Below are positions 16,121 through 24,049 of a stretch of DNA of 64,000 nt, piece by piece. The notes beneath the pieces were generated by a model. It made no database searches, was not told the DNA's origin, and saw only the letters and a program-made list of their open reading frames with translations. A program made the translations under genes and the position numbers. Each line of letters starts with the position of its first letter. Position 1 is the first letter of the stretch. Where the stretch lies: positions 2,340,938 to 2,404,937 of the forward strand of contig NZ_KE386573.1 in NCBI RefSeq assembly GCF_000427685.1, given 5' to 3'. The DNA is from Haloplanus natans DSM 17983. GTDB taxonomy: Archaea; Halobacteriota; Halobacteria; Halobacteriales; Haloferacaceae.

Positions 16121-17788
16121 CTACAGCCAGTCGTCGAGGCGGTCGGCGAGCCGACAGCTCAGGGCGGCGATGGTGAGGGTGGGGTTCATCGCACCGCCGG
16201 TGGGGAAGACGCTGCTGCCGGCGATCCAGAGGTTGTCGCAGTCGTGGGCGCGGCAGTCGGGGCCGACGACGCTCTCGGCGGGGTCGGTCCCCATTCGGGT
16301 CGTGCCCATATGGTGGTAGGCGGGGCCGGTCTCGTCGGGGCCGACAACCCAGTCTATCTCCGCGCCGAGTTCCTCCAGAACCGCACGCTGGACCTCGTTG
16401 GCCCGCTCGATGGCCGCGCGGGTCTCCGGGCCGACCGACCAGCGCACGTCGGGGACGGGGTTGCCGTGGTCGTCAGTCGTCGAGCGATCGAGAGTGATGC
16501 GGTTCTCAGCGCGGGGGAACTGCTCGACGAGGCCGCCGACGGCGAGGTGGGTGCCGTAGGAGTCCCGGAGGGAGTCGAGGAGGGAGTCTCCCCAGTCGTC
16601 GGCGTGGAGCGCCTCGATGACGGGGGAGGGACCTGCGTAGTTGAGAAACTCCAGTTTGACGCCCGGCAAGGGGTCAGTGCCGTCGTAGAGGGCGTGACAC
16701 TCGGTCGTGTTGAAGCCGACGTGGTTCTGTCGTGTCGGGCGGTCGATCCGGCCGCCGACGCCCGCGAAGCAGTGATCCATGAAGTATCGACCCACCGCCC
16801 CGGAGGAGTTGGCGAGGCCGTCCGGGTGGGCGTCGGAGGCGGAGAGCAGGAGGAGGCGGACGTTCTCGACGCCGCCACAGGCGAGGACGACGGCGCGGGC
16901 CTCCTGTCGGTGCTCCGCGCCGTCGGGGGTGGCGTAGACGGCGGCTTCGATCCGCTCGCCACCGTCGGCCGCGGGGCGGCTAGGCGTAGACCGTCGGTCC
17001 CCGCCGTCGTGTTCGAGTCGCTGGACGGGCGCGCGGTCGATGACCCGTGCACCCGCCGCCTCCGCGCGGGCGACGTGGCGCTCGGCGGTGTATTTGGCGC
17101 CCGACGGACAGACGGGTTTGCAGGTGCCGTAGCCGACACAGGCCGACGCGTCGTCGTACGGCTCGGAGTTGCGGGCGTTGGGCACGGAGTGGGTGGGGAG
17201 GCCGAGCGACTCGCAGGCTTCGGCGAAGATGGCGTCGCTGTGAGAGGGCGGGAACGCGGGGAGCGGAAAGGGCTCCTCGCGGGGCGGGGCGAAGGGGTTG
17301 TCGTCGGCGCCGGCCACGCCCAACTCCCGTTCGGCCTCGGCGTAGTACGGGCGGAGGTCGGCGTAGTCGAGGGGCCAGTCGACGCCGACGCCGTGGCGGG
17401 AGCGGAGTTCGAAATCGCGTTCGTGCAGCCGCATCACCATCCCCTGCCAGTGGAGGGTCGAGCCGCCGACGCCCTTGACGCGGGCCGCGTTCAGCGGGTA
17501 GCCCCTCGGTCCGCTGGAAGTGTATTCGTCGCGCTCGCCCCCCATGCCCCAGAGGCCGTCGGCGGCCTCACCGTCTTCCCCGGGGGTCGCCGACACTCCC
17601 CCGTCGACGCCGGGGCGGACGTGCGCGTCGAGTTGCTCGGTCCGGTCGTCGAGGTCGAACCGGGGGCCGGCGTCGAGGACGACGACATCGTGACCGGCCT
17701 CGGCGAGGCGGGCGGCGACGATGGCGCCCGCGGGGCCGGCGCCGACGATGCACACGTCGGCGCGGGGCGACGGCGACCGATCAGCCAT
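16121..17788 (-). CDS. GMC-family oxidoreductase (gluconate/glucose-type dehydrogenase large subunit)
   Basis: FAD-dependent alcohol or sugar dehydrogenase, 555 residues. The N-terminal FAD fold shows DVCIVGAGPAGAIVAARLAEAG (split here: DVCIVGAGPAG then AIVAARLAEAG) and GVGGSTLHWQGM; the C-terminus has AYHHMGTTRMG with the catalytic His and the closing GGAMNPTLTIAAL. The segment ACVGYGTCKPVCPSG (Cys-X5-Cys-X3-Cys) could hold an iron-sulfur cluster as in membrane-linked FAD sugar dehydrogenases. Start ATG 17788 overlaps the upstream subunit-3 gene by 8 bp. It has no signal of its own, so export by riding on the Tat-signal-bearing partner is expected. Confidence 0.88.
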   Translation of the reverse strand: MADRSPSPRADVCIVGAGPAGAIVAARLAEAGHDVVVLDAGPRFDLDDRTEQLDAHVRPGVDGGVSATPGEDGEAADGLWGMGGERDEYTSSGPRGYPLNAARVKGVGGSTLHWQGMVMRLHERDFELRSRHGVGVDWPLDYADLRPYYAEAERELGVAGADDNPFAPPREEPFPLPAFPPSHSDAIFAEACESLGLPTHSVPNARNSEPYDDASACVGYGTCKPVCPSGAKYTAERHVARAEAAGARVIDRAPVQRLEHDGGDRRSTPSRPAADGGERIEAAVYATPDGAEHRQEARAVVLACGGVENVRLLLLSASDAHPDGLANSSGAVGRYFMDHCFAGVGGRIDRPTRQNHVGFNTTECHALYDGTDPLPGVKLEFLNYAGPSPVIEALHADDWGDSLLDSLRDSYGTHLAVGGLVEQFPRAENRITLDRSTTDDHGNPVPDVRWSVGPETRAAIERANEVQRAVLEELGAEIDWVVGPDETGPAYHHMGTTRMGTDPAESVVGPDCRAHDCDNLWIAGSSVFPTGGAMNPTLTIAALSCRLADRLDDWL

Positions 17789-18329
17789 CCCCGCCCTCCG
17801 CGTCCATCGAGGCGCGTCGGTAACTCTCGGTGCCGCCGGGGTAGGCGATGGGGTTCTCGATGCCGACCAGCCGGCCGCCGGCCGGCGACGCGTAGAAGGC
17901 ATAGAGGAGTTCGTTCACGAGGTGGAACCGAATCCGCTCGGAGAGGTAGCCCTCGGGTTCGGGAGCAGCCACGTCGACCCCGAGGTCCCGGAGGAGGCCG
18001 TCGCGGGTCGATCGGTCGAGGTCGGCGAGGGGTGCATCGTGCCAGTCCCGCGCCGTCGCGTCGAGGTCGGCGGCGACGGCGAGGACATCGTCCCGCCGGC
18101 CGTCCGGAAGGCCGTCGACGTACGTCCCGACGAAGGCGTCGACACCCGTCGCCGCGGAGGGGTAGACCGTCTCCGCGACGGCGACGAGGATGTCGAGACC
18201 GTCGACAGCGTCGTTTTCGGGCGAATCGACGGGCGCACCGTCGGCGTCGTCGGGGGTCGCCACGGCGGCGACTCCGGCGACGCCGGTGGCGGCCAGCGCA
18301 ACCAGCGCGTCCCGTCGGCTCAGGTCCAT
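17781..18329 (-). CDS. Gluconate 2-dehydrogenase subunit 3 family protein, Tat-exported
   Basis: A 182-residue small subunit that partners GMC dehydrogenases. The N-terminus MDLSRRDALVALAATGVAG is a twin-arginine signal followed by a hydrophobic stretch, so the folded complex is likely delivered outside the membrane. The mature part matches the family in the VAETVYPSA and GLPDGRRDD stretches and in a helical body that wraps the large subunit. Its gene leads the operon with a leaderless TATA box and overlaps the GMC gene by 8 bp. The electron acceptor is not encoded nearby; a halocyanin-type carrier is a guess. Confidence 0.82.
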   Translation of the reverse strand: MDLSRRDALVALAATGVAGVAAVATPDDADGAPVDSPENDAVDGLDILVAVAETVYPSAATGVDAFVGTYVDGLPDGRRDDVLAVAADLDATARDWHDAPLADLDRSTRDGLLRDLGVDVAAPEPEGYLSERIRFHLVNELLYAFYASPAGGRLVGIENPIAYPGGTESYRRASMDAEGGDG

Positions 18330-18350
18330 CGACAGTGGATTAGGTGGGCC

Positions 18351-18359
18351 TAAATTTAT
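18351..18359 (-). promoter_or_regulatory. TATA box of the exported dehydrogenase operon
   Basis: Minus-strand ATAAATTTA is centred 26 bases before ATG 18329, the leaderless spacing. It would drive the subunit-3 and GMC genes and possibly the tube-like pair. Confidence 0.5.
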
Positions 18360-18406
18360 GACTTGTCCTCTCGGGCGGCAGGCGGCGAAAGAACGAGAGC
18401 CGAAGT

Positions 18407-19138
18407 TTAGTCGCGGCGGGCGGTGAATTCGAGGGTTTCGACGCCCTCGACGTGCACTTCGACCTCGTCGCCGTCTTCGAGGCCGCCGACGCCGGCGGGC
18501 GTGCCCGTCGAGATGACGTCACCGGGTTCGAGGGTCATGTACGTGGAGATTTCCTCGATCAGTTCCGGCACCGAGAAGATCAGTTGCGTGATGTCGGAGG
18601 ACTGCTTTTCCTCGCCGTCGACGCGGAGGCTGATTGCGGCGTCGTCGGGGAGGTGGTCGGGATCGGCCACGACCGGTCCCATCGGGGCGCCGCCGTCGAA
18701 GGCCTTGCCGCGGACCCAGTTTTGCTCCTCGCGCTGGTCGTCGCGGTTCGAGATGTCACAGACGACGGTGTAGCCGGCGATCACGGCGTCGGCGTCGGCG
18801 GCGTCGACGTTGCGACACTGTTCGCCGATGACGACGCCGAGTTCGGCCTCCCAGTCGACCTGTTCTTTCCCCTCGGGGAGGGTGATCGTGTCGCCGTGGG
18901 CGGCGACGGTGTTCGGCGTCTTCAGGAAGAGCATGGGGCGGTCGGGGACATCCATGCCCGTCTCCTCGGCGTGGTCGGCGTAGTTGAGGCCGATACAGAC
19001 GATCTTCGACGGCTCACACGGTGCGAGGATATCGACCTCGTCGAGGTCGTACGTCGAGTCGGCAAAGACCACGGTGTCGCCGTGCCATTCGCCCGTCCGT
19101 ACCATCCCTGCGGGATCGCGGAATCTAACGCGTCGCAT
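18407..19138 (-). CDS. Fumarylacetoacetate hydrolase family protein
   Basis: A 243-residue FAH-fold enzyme. The metal-binding sequence DWEAELGVVIG, the opening KIVCIGLNYADHAEETG, and ISTGTPAGVGG near the C-terminus are diagnostic. Members hydrolyse, decarboxylate or hydrate 2-oxo-dioic acids, such as acylpyruvases, oxaloacetate decarboxylases and 2-hydroxyhepta-2,4-diene-1,7-dioate isomerases; the exact reaction cannot be chosen. It has its own TATA box and is about 75 bp upstream of the dehydrogenase operon. Confidence 0.9.
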   Translation of the reverse strand: MRRVRFRDPAGMVRTGEWHGDTVVFADSTYDLDEVDILAPCEPSKIVCIGLNYADHAEETGMDVPDRPMLFLKTPNTVAAHGDTITLPEGKEQVDWEAELGVVIGEQCRNVDAADADAVIAGYTVVCDISNRDDQREEQNWVRGKAFDGGAPMGPVVADPDHLPDDAAISLRVDGEEKQSSDITQLIFSVPELIEEISTYMTLEPGDVISTGTPAGVGGLEDGDEVEVHVEGVETLEFTARRD

Positions 19139-19160
19139 AGGCGTGCCGTCAGCCGCGGGC

Positions 19161-19169
19161 GAAATAAGC
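19161..19169 (-). promoter_or_regulatory. TATA box of the FAH-family gene
   Basis: Minus-strand GCTTATTTC is centred 27 bases ahead of ATG 19138. Spacing fits a leaderless message. Confidence 0.45.
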
Positions 19170-19251
19170 CTTCCTCGTTGCGATGGGAGTGACGGCTATC
19201 GACCGACGGCGACCCTAAAGATTGATGTTTGCAGACAGACAACTACGGAAC

Positions 19252-19983
19252 ATGGAGCTAACTTGGCACGGCCACTCCACGTGGCACGTCTCCGTCGACG
19301 ATACGAGTCTGTTGATCGATCCGTTCTTTGGGAATCCTTTCACCGACGTCGATCCCGCGGCCCTCTCGCCGGACTATGTCCTCCTGACTCACGGCCACGC
19401 CGACCACATCGGCGACGTGGGCGCGTTCACCGACGCGACCATCGTGGGCACGCCGGAACTGGTCGGCTGGGTCGCGGACGAACACGGCGCCGACGACACG
19501 GTCGGGATGAACATGGGTGGCACCGTCGAGTGTGGGTCGGCGTACGTGACGATGCACCGCGCGGATCACACGAACGGCATCGGGACGGACTACGAGTACA
19601 GCGCCGGGCCGCCAGCGGGCTACATCATCGGCGACACGGTGCCCACACAGGAGAACGACGAGGACGCCTTCGCGTTCTACCACGCCGGCGACACGGGCCT
19701 GATGAGCGAGATGCGCGACGTGATCGGGCCGTTCCTCGAACCCGACGCGGCGGCGCTGCCCGTCGGCGACCACTACACGATGGGGCCGGCCCAGGCCGCC
19801 ATCGCGGCCGACTGGCTCGACGTGGATCACGTCTTTCCGATGCATTACGATACGTTCCCGGCCATCGAAATCGACGTTACAGACCTCGAACGCGAGGTGG
19901 CAGCGGCGGGCTCCGACGCCGAGGTACACGTTCTCGACGGCGACGGGAGTTTCCGGTTCGAGCGCCCGTACGCCGACGGGTAG
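19252..19983 (+). CDS. Metal-dependent hydrolase, UPF0173 (metallo-beta-lactamase fold)
   Basis: A 243-residue metallo-beta-lactamase-fold protein of the UPF0173 group. The zinc motif [10 protein letters not shown] (about residue 46) and the later [10 protein letters not shown] and FPMHYDTFP segments give the other metal ligands. Start ATG 19252 ([10 protein letters not shown]) is chosen over the upstream ATG at 19222 because family members begin here. Substrate unknown. It is divergent from the FAH-family gene and followed by the OsmC-type gene. Confidence 0.9.
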   Translation: MELTWHGHSTWHVSVDDTSLLIDPFFGNPFTDVDPAALSPDYVLLTHGHADHIGDVGAFTDATIVGTPELVGWVADEHGADDTVGMNMGGTVECGSAYVTMHRADHTNGIGTDYEYSAGPPAGYIIGDTVPTQENDEDAFAFYHAGDTGLMSEMRDVIGPFLEPDAAALPVGDHYTMGPAQAAIAADWLDVDHVFPMHYDTFPAIEIDVTDLEREVAAAGSDAEVHVLDGDGSFRFERPYADG

Positions 19984-19994
19984 GGAGAAGGACA

Positions 19995-20003
19995 GTATTT
20001 AGA
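19995..20003 (+). promoter_or_regulatory. TATA box of the OsmC-family gene
   Basis: GTATTTAGA lies 31 bases before ATG 20030 and just after the preceding stop, suggesting separate transcription of the OsmC gene. Confidence 0.4.
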
Positions 20004-20029
20004 CGCCGCGGCACCATCGAACAAGTGGT

Positions 20030-20428
20030 ATGAGCGATATCGAGACCATCACCGTCAGCGACGAGGGCTTCGCGTGTGTCAACCAGGTCGGCGACTTCGA
20101 GTTCACGATCGACGCCACGGACGAGGAGGGACCGAACCCGAACGCGGCACTCGTGGCGACGTACGCCTCCTGTTTCTTGCCGGCGTTCCGCGTCGGCGGC
20201 CAACAGCGTGGTCACGACGACCTCGGGGAGATCCAGATCGACGCGAGCGCCGACCTCGACGACGACGACGACCTCGAATCGATCCACTTCGCGATCCACG
20301 TCGGCGCCGACCTCGACGACGAGACGCTCGCCGAAATAGTCGAGCGTGCGGAGGGCATCTGCCACGTACACACGGCGCTCCGCGAGGGCCTGCACGCCGA
20401 CATCGATGTCTACGGCGACGCGTTCTGA
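20030..20428 (+). CDS. OsmC/Ohr-family protein
   Basis: A 132-residue thiol peroxidase-like protein. The two redox cysteines are in the expected contexts: YASCFLPAF (about residue 45) and EGICHVHTAL (about residue 114). The length is typical. Probable role: detoxifying organic hydroperoxides in the cytoplasm. A very acidic stretch of Asp residues lies near residue 78. Monocistronic by context. Confidence 0.88.
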   Translation: MSDIETITVSDEGFACVNQVGDFEFTIDATDEEGPNPNAALVATYASCFLPAFRVGGQQRGHDDLGEIQIDASADLDDDDDLESIHFAIHVGADLDDETLAEIVERAEGICHVHTALREGLHADIDVYGDAF

Positions 20429-20540
20429 AACGGATCACCGCTGTCGAGTGGGGCACCGCTCGCGGGGGCTCTCCTCGACTACCGGTACTCCCGTGAGCAA
20501 CTGCTCTTCGACGGGATGCGGCGCCGGCCACGAAGGAGAC

Positions 20541-20681
20541 TCAGCGACGGTACCAGCGGTAGCTCATCGCACGGCCGTCGACGATGACGACCTCCTGTCC
20601 TTCGGTCGTCGGTCGCTCGTCGGCGTCGTCCACGTCCCCGGCTTCGTCCCGAAAGACGTAGGGGCTGTCACTCGATGACAT
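20541..20681 (-). CDS. Small haloarchaeal protein of unknown function
   Basis: A 46-residue frame starting at ATG 20681 (MSSSDSPYVF) and ending SYRWYRR. The short acidic middle (DEAGDVDDADERPTTEG) and a strand-like EVVIVDGRAM followed by a basic aromatic tail look like a folded small protein rather than noise. The longer open frame upstream runs through a palindromic repeat and is not believed. I recall similar tiny proteins in haloarchaea but can name no function. Convergent with the OsmC gene. Confidence 0.55.
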   Translation of the reverse strand: MSSSDSPYVFRDEAGDVDDADERPTTEGQEVVIVDGRAMSYRWYRR

Positions 20682-20781
20682 ACACCGTGATAGGAACCCA
20701 CACGTAAATAAAGTTGCGTCAGACGCGTCAGCGCGGCCGTCCGGCTTGATTCGCATCGGTGCGCGCGTTCGATCCTTTCTC

Positions 20782-20861
20782 ATAGGGGTTATCGTAACTG
20801 TCCAGAGATTCTCGCCGGACCGTCCCGGCGAGAATCTCTGATGACTTCCGATAATCCCTAT
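20782..20861 (+). repeat. Dispersed palindromic element, copy P3
   Basis: An 80-bp palindrome: left ATAGGGGTTATCGTAACTGT then AGAGATTCTCGCCGG; right CCGGCGAGAATCTCT then GATGACTTCCGATAATCCC. The inner stem sequence is quite unlike the other copies yet still pairs perfectly. It is the only clear structure in the 308-bp gap 20682-20989; a possible 28-codon leader ORF also lies near the end of the gap. Confidence 0.85.
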
Positions 20862-20918
20862 CAGTGGGAACGACACCGTGCTTTCTTGTGTCCAGTTTTC
20901 ATCGATGTTCGTAGCTGG

Positions 20919-21005
20919 ATGGACCGGAAAACCACGAACGCCGACCGCGAGAGGGACGCCGGGGCGGAGCGAGGGGCACAGGCACGAGGGTGGTGGGTGA
21001 CGTGA
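20919..21005 (+). CDS. Possible 28-residue leader ORF upstream of the permease
   Basis: ATG 20919 opens a 28-codon frame (MDRKTTNADRERDAGAERG...) whose TGA overlaps the permease GTG start as GTGA. It is polar and shows no known domain. The same arrangement, a short ORF ending on the start of a membrane-protein gene, occurs at 30658-30741. It may be chance; low confidence. Confidence 0.25.
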   Translation: MDRKTTNADRERDAGAERGAQARGWWVT

Positions 21006-22456
21006 GCGGCCACGGCGAGCGCGCGCCCGAGGCGGACCTGGGGTTGCTTGACGCGACGATGATCGGCATGGGCGCGATGATCGGTGCGGGAATCTTCGTC
21101 CTGACGGGATTGGCAGCGGAGATTGCGGGGCCGGCGGCCATTCTCGTCTTCCTGCTCAACGGGGTCGTGACGGCCTTTACCGGGCTGTCGTACGCCGAAC
21201 TCGCCGCGTCCATTCCGAAAAGCGGCGGCGGGTACGCGTTCGTCCGGGAGGTGTTCGCCGACCTCCCCTCGTTCGTGATGGGCTGGATGTTGTGGTTCGC
21301 GTACATGATCGCGGGCGGCCTGTACGCGCTGGGGTTCGCACCGAACTTCCTCGAACTCCTGCACGTCTACGACCTGACGCCGCCACCGGATCAGGTGGGC
21401 GCCGTTGCGCTCCCGGTCGTCGACGCCGCCGTCCCCGCGGCCGTTGGCCTAGCCTTCGTCGCCGTGCTCGGACTGGTAGCGCTGAACGCGGTTTCGACGG
21501 CCGCCAGCGGGAGCGTCGAGACGATTTTCACGCTGATCAAGGTGAGCATCCTGGTCGTCTTCGTCGCGTTCGGCGCCACGTCGCCGATGTTCTCCAGCGC
21601 CGAGTTCCAGCCGCTCTTCCCCGGGGACGCCGGGGCGCTCAGCATTCTCCCCGCTATGGGCCTGACCTTCATCGCCTTCGAGGGGTACGACCTCATCACG
21701 ACGGTGACCGAGGAGGTGAAAAATCCGCGCGAGAACATCCCGAAGGCCATCTTCGTGAGCCTCGCGGTGACGGTGCTCGTCTACCTCGCGGTGGTGGGCG
21801 TCGCAATCGCGACGCTCGGCGCCGAGGGGCTGGCAAGGGCGGGCGAGGCGGGCATCGCACAGGCGGCGACGGAGTTCATGCCGACCGGACTGCCGGTCAT
21901 TCAGAACGGCGGCGCGATCATCGTCTTCGGCGCCGTCTTCTCTACGCTGACGGCGCTGAACGCCGTGGTCATCGCCTCCTCGCGGGTGGCGTTCTCGATG
22001 GGGCGGGAGGAACAGCTCCTCCCCTCCTTTGGGCAGCTACACCACCGCTACGGTACGCCTCTGGTCGCCATCCTCGCGAGCGGCGTGGTGATGCTCGGGT
22101 CCGTCGCCCTCCCCACCCAGAGCGCGGGCAACATGTCCAGCCTCTTTTTCCTGCTCTCGTTTATCGTCGTCAACGGCTCGGTCATCAAACTCCGGCGGGA
22201 ACGGCCGGATATGAACCGACCGTACGAGATGCCGTACTATCCGCTCCCGCCGATTCTCGGCATCGTCCTCAACCTGATCCTGACGGGCGTGCTGATCGAA
22301 TACCTGCTCCGAACCGACGTGCTGGCGCTCGTCCTCAGTGGGAGTTGGATACTGCTCGGGATCGCGGCGTACGCCGTCTACACCCGGCTTGGATCGAGCG
22401 ACGAACCGTCCGAGGCGGCCGAACCCGACGAACCGATACCACAGACGGACGACTGA
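21002..22456 (+). CDS. APC-family amino acid permease
   Basis: A 484-residue cation- or proton-coupled amino acid transporter with about twelve membrane helices. TM1 carries the substrate-binding GMGAMIGAGIFVLTG, and TM6 follows in MGLTFIAFEGYDLITT, both hallmarks of the superfamily. GTG 21002 is preferred because the family N-terminus (SGHGERAPEADLGLLDATM) begins there; GTG 20990 is an alternative. The stop is four bases before a TrkA-type nucleotide-binding gene, so the two form an operon and the second product probably gates or regulates this carrier. Confidence 0.9.
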   Translation: MSGHGERAPEADLGLLDATMIGMGAMIGAGIFVLTGLAAEIAGPAAILVFLLNGVVTAFTGLSYAELAASIPKSGGGYAFVREVFADLPSFVMGWMLWFAYMIAGGLYALGFAPNFLELLHVYDLTPPPDQVGAVALPVVDAAVPAAVGLAFVAVLGLVALNAVSTAASGSVETIFTLIKVSILVVFVAFGATSPMFSSAEFQPLFPGDAGALSILPAMGLTFIAFEGYDLITTVTEEVKNPRENIPKAIFVSLAVTVLVYLAVVGVAIATLGAEGLARAGEAGIAQAATEFMPTGLPVIQNGGAIIVFGAVFSTLTALNAVVIASSRVAFSMGREEQLLPSFGQLHHRYGTPLVAILASGVVMLGSVALPTQSAGNMSSLFFLLSFIVVNGSVIKLRRERPDMNRPYEMPYYPLPPILGIVLNLILTGVLIEYLLRTDVLALVLSGSWILLGIAAYAVYTRLGSSDEPSEAAEPDEPIPQTDD

Positions 22457-22460
22457 TACA

Positions 22461-23108
22461 ATGACTCTCGACATCATCATCGCTGGCGGTGGACGTGTCG
22501 GCTTCGAGACAGCGGTGCTCCTCGACACTCGGGGCCACGACATCACGGTCGTCGAATCCGACGACGATCGCTGTGACGAAATGGCCGACGAGTACGTGGC
22601 GACGATCATCAACGGCGACGCCTCCAACCCCGACATCCTCCGACAGGCCGACGTCGACGGTAGCGACGTGATCGCCGGCCTGACCGGGCTCCCGGGGCAG
22701 AATCTCGCGATCTGTATGGAGGCGACGGAGATGAACCCCGAGATTCGGACGGTCGCGCGCATCGCCGACCGCGATCAGGAGGGGTACGGGCAGTTCGTCG
22801 ACGAGACGGTCTTCCCCGAGGGTGCCGGGGCGCGCGTGGCCGCGAACGAAATCGAGGGGAGCGACGTGCGGACGCTCGCAGACGTGACCGGGACGCTCGA
22901 TATCATGGAGATCAAAGTCGAGGAGGGCGCGCCGGCCGCAGAGAAGGCGCTCCGCGAGATTCGGTTCCCCGCGGGGACACTGGTCATCTCCGACGACGAC
23001 GGGGAGCGTGTCGCCCGGCCGGAGACGACGCTCGCGCCCGGGAAACGCTACGTCATCGCGGTCGAACCGGACGTGGCCGACGAAGTGATGAATCTCCTGC
23101 GGGGCTAG
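22461..23108 (+). CDS. TrkA-type NAD-binding (RCK) regulatory protein
   Basis: A 215-residue protein with a TrkA-N Rossmann domain (DIIIAGGGRVGFETAVLLD; acidic end VVESDDDRC) at residues 1 to about 130 and a TrkA-C-like domain after it. Such proteins bind NAD(H) or adenine nucleotides and gate K+ channels or carriers. Here it directly follows an APC-family permease rather than a TrkH subunit, so it probably regulates that permease. Start ATG 22461. It ends in a 4-bp convergent overlap with the HAD gene. Confidence 0.88.
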   Translation: MTLDIIIAGGGRVGFETAVLLDTRGHDITVVESDDDRCDEMADEYVATIINGDASNPDILRQADVDGSDVIAGLTGLPGQNLAICMEATEMNPEIRTVARIADRDQEGYGQFVDETVFPEGAGARVAANEIEGSDVRTLADVTGTLDIMEIKVEEGAPAAEKALREIRFPAGTLVISDDDGERVARPETTLAPGKRYVIAVEPDVADEVMNLLRG

Positions 23109-23884
23109 AGGATCGTCTCCACGTCGGCCAGCGAGTCGAGGACGTAGTCGGGCGATATATCGCTCCGCTCCAAGTCGCGGTCGTCGGTGACGCCGGTGCG
23201 GACGAGAGCGGTCGTCATCCCCGCCTGCTCGCCGAGGGCGATGTCGGTGTCGAGGCGGTCGCCGACCACCAGACAGTCCGCGGGCGGGAGGCCGAGGCGT
23301 TCGCGGACGATCCGCTGGGCGGGGTCGGAGGGTTTGCCGAGCACCACGTCCGGGTCGCGTCCGACCACGCCCGCGACGGCGTTGATGATGGCGCCCGAGC
23401 CGGGCAGGTCGCCCTCGGCGGCGGGGATCACCATATCGGGGTCGGTGCCGACGAGGGTCACCTCCTCGTCGTCACAGACGCGAAGCGCCGCCGAGAGCCG
23501 GTCGTAGTCGAACGTGCGGTCGATAGAGAGGACGGCGGTGTCGGCACGGTTCTCGTCGGTCACGACGGTCAGGCCGGCGTCGGTCAACTGCTCGACGAGG
23601 GCGCCCTCGCCGACGACGAACAGGGCGTCGTCGGCGTGGTTGCTGGCGAGGTAGTCGGTGGTGATCGTCCCCGCGGTGACGATTTCGTCGGGATGGGCGT
23701 CGAAGCCGGCCCGACGGAGTCGCTCGGCGTAGGCCGGCGGCCGCTTGGTCGGGTTGTTCGAGACGAACAGGCGCCGGAGGCCCGCCCGCTCCAGTCGGTC
23801 GAGGCCCTCGGCGGCGCCGGGGATCGGCTCGTCGCCACGGACGACCGTTCCATCCACGTCGAGGACGACTCCGCGGTGGGTCAT
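23105..23884 (-). CDS. HAD-superfamily IIA hydrolase (NagD-like phosphatase)
   Basis: A 259-residue HAD phosphatase of subclass IIA. Motif I is DVDGTVVRGD (about residue 9), motif II is FVSNNPTKRP, motif III Lys is in VVLGKPSDPA, and motif IV is VVGDRLDTDIALGEQAGM, so all catalytic residues are present. A cap domain sits between II and III. Substrates of relatives include nucleoside monophosphates and phosphoglycolate; not decidable here. Start ATG 23884. Confidence 0.9.
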   Translation of the reverse strand: MTHRGVVLDVDGTVVRGDEPIPGAAEGLDRLERAGLRRLFVSNNPTKRPPAYAERLRRAGFDAHPDEIVTAGTITTDYLASNHADDALFVVGEGALVEQLTDAGLTVVTDENRADTAVLSIDRTFDYDRLSAALRVCDDEEVTLVGTDPDMVIPAAEGDLPGSGAIINAVAGVVGRDPDVVLGKPSDPAQRIVRERLGLPPADCLVVGDRLDTDIALGEQAGMTTALVRTGVTDDRDLERSDISPDYVLDSLADVETIL

Positions 23885-24049
23885 TGCACCCGGTAAGCAC
23901 GGGGGACAGTTGAACTTCGCGCTCGGCCAGAAGCCGGTTAATCGCCCGTTAGTCAGCACAAGGCGTCATTAGCTAACTGGGGAGGTACTAACGATACGGC
24001 CAACCCGAATCGGACGGCGCCGTCGGTGACCGTCCGGCAGGGAGCAACC

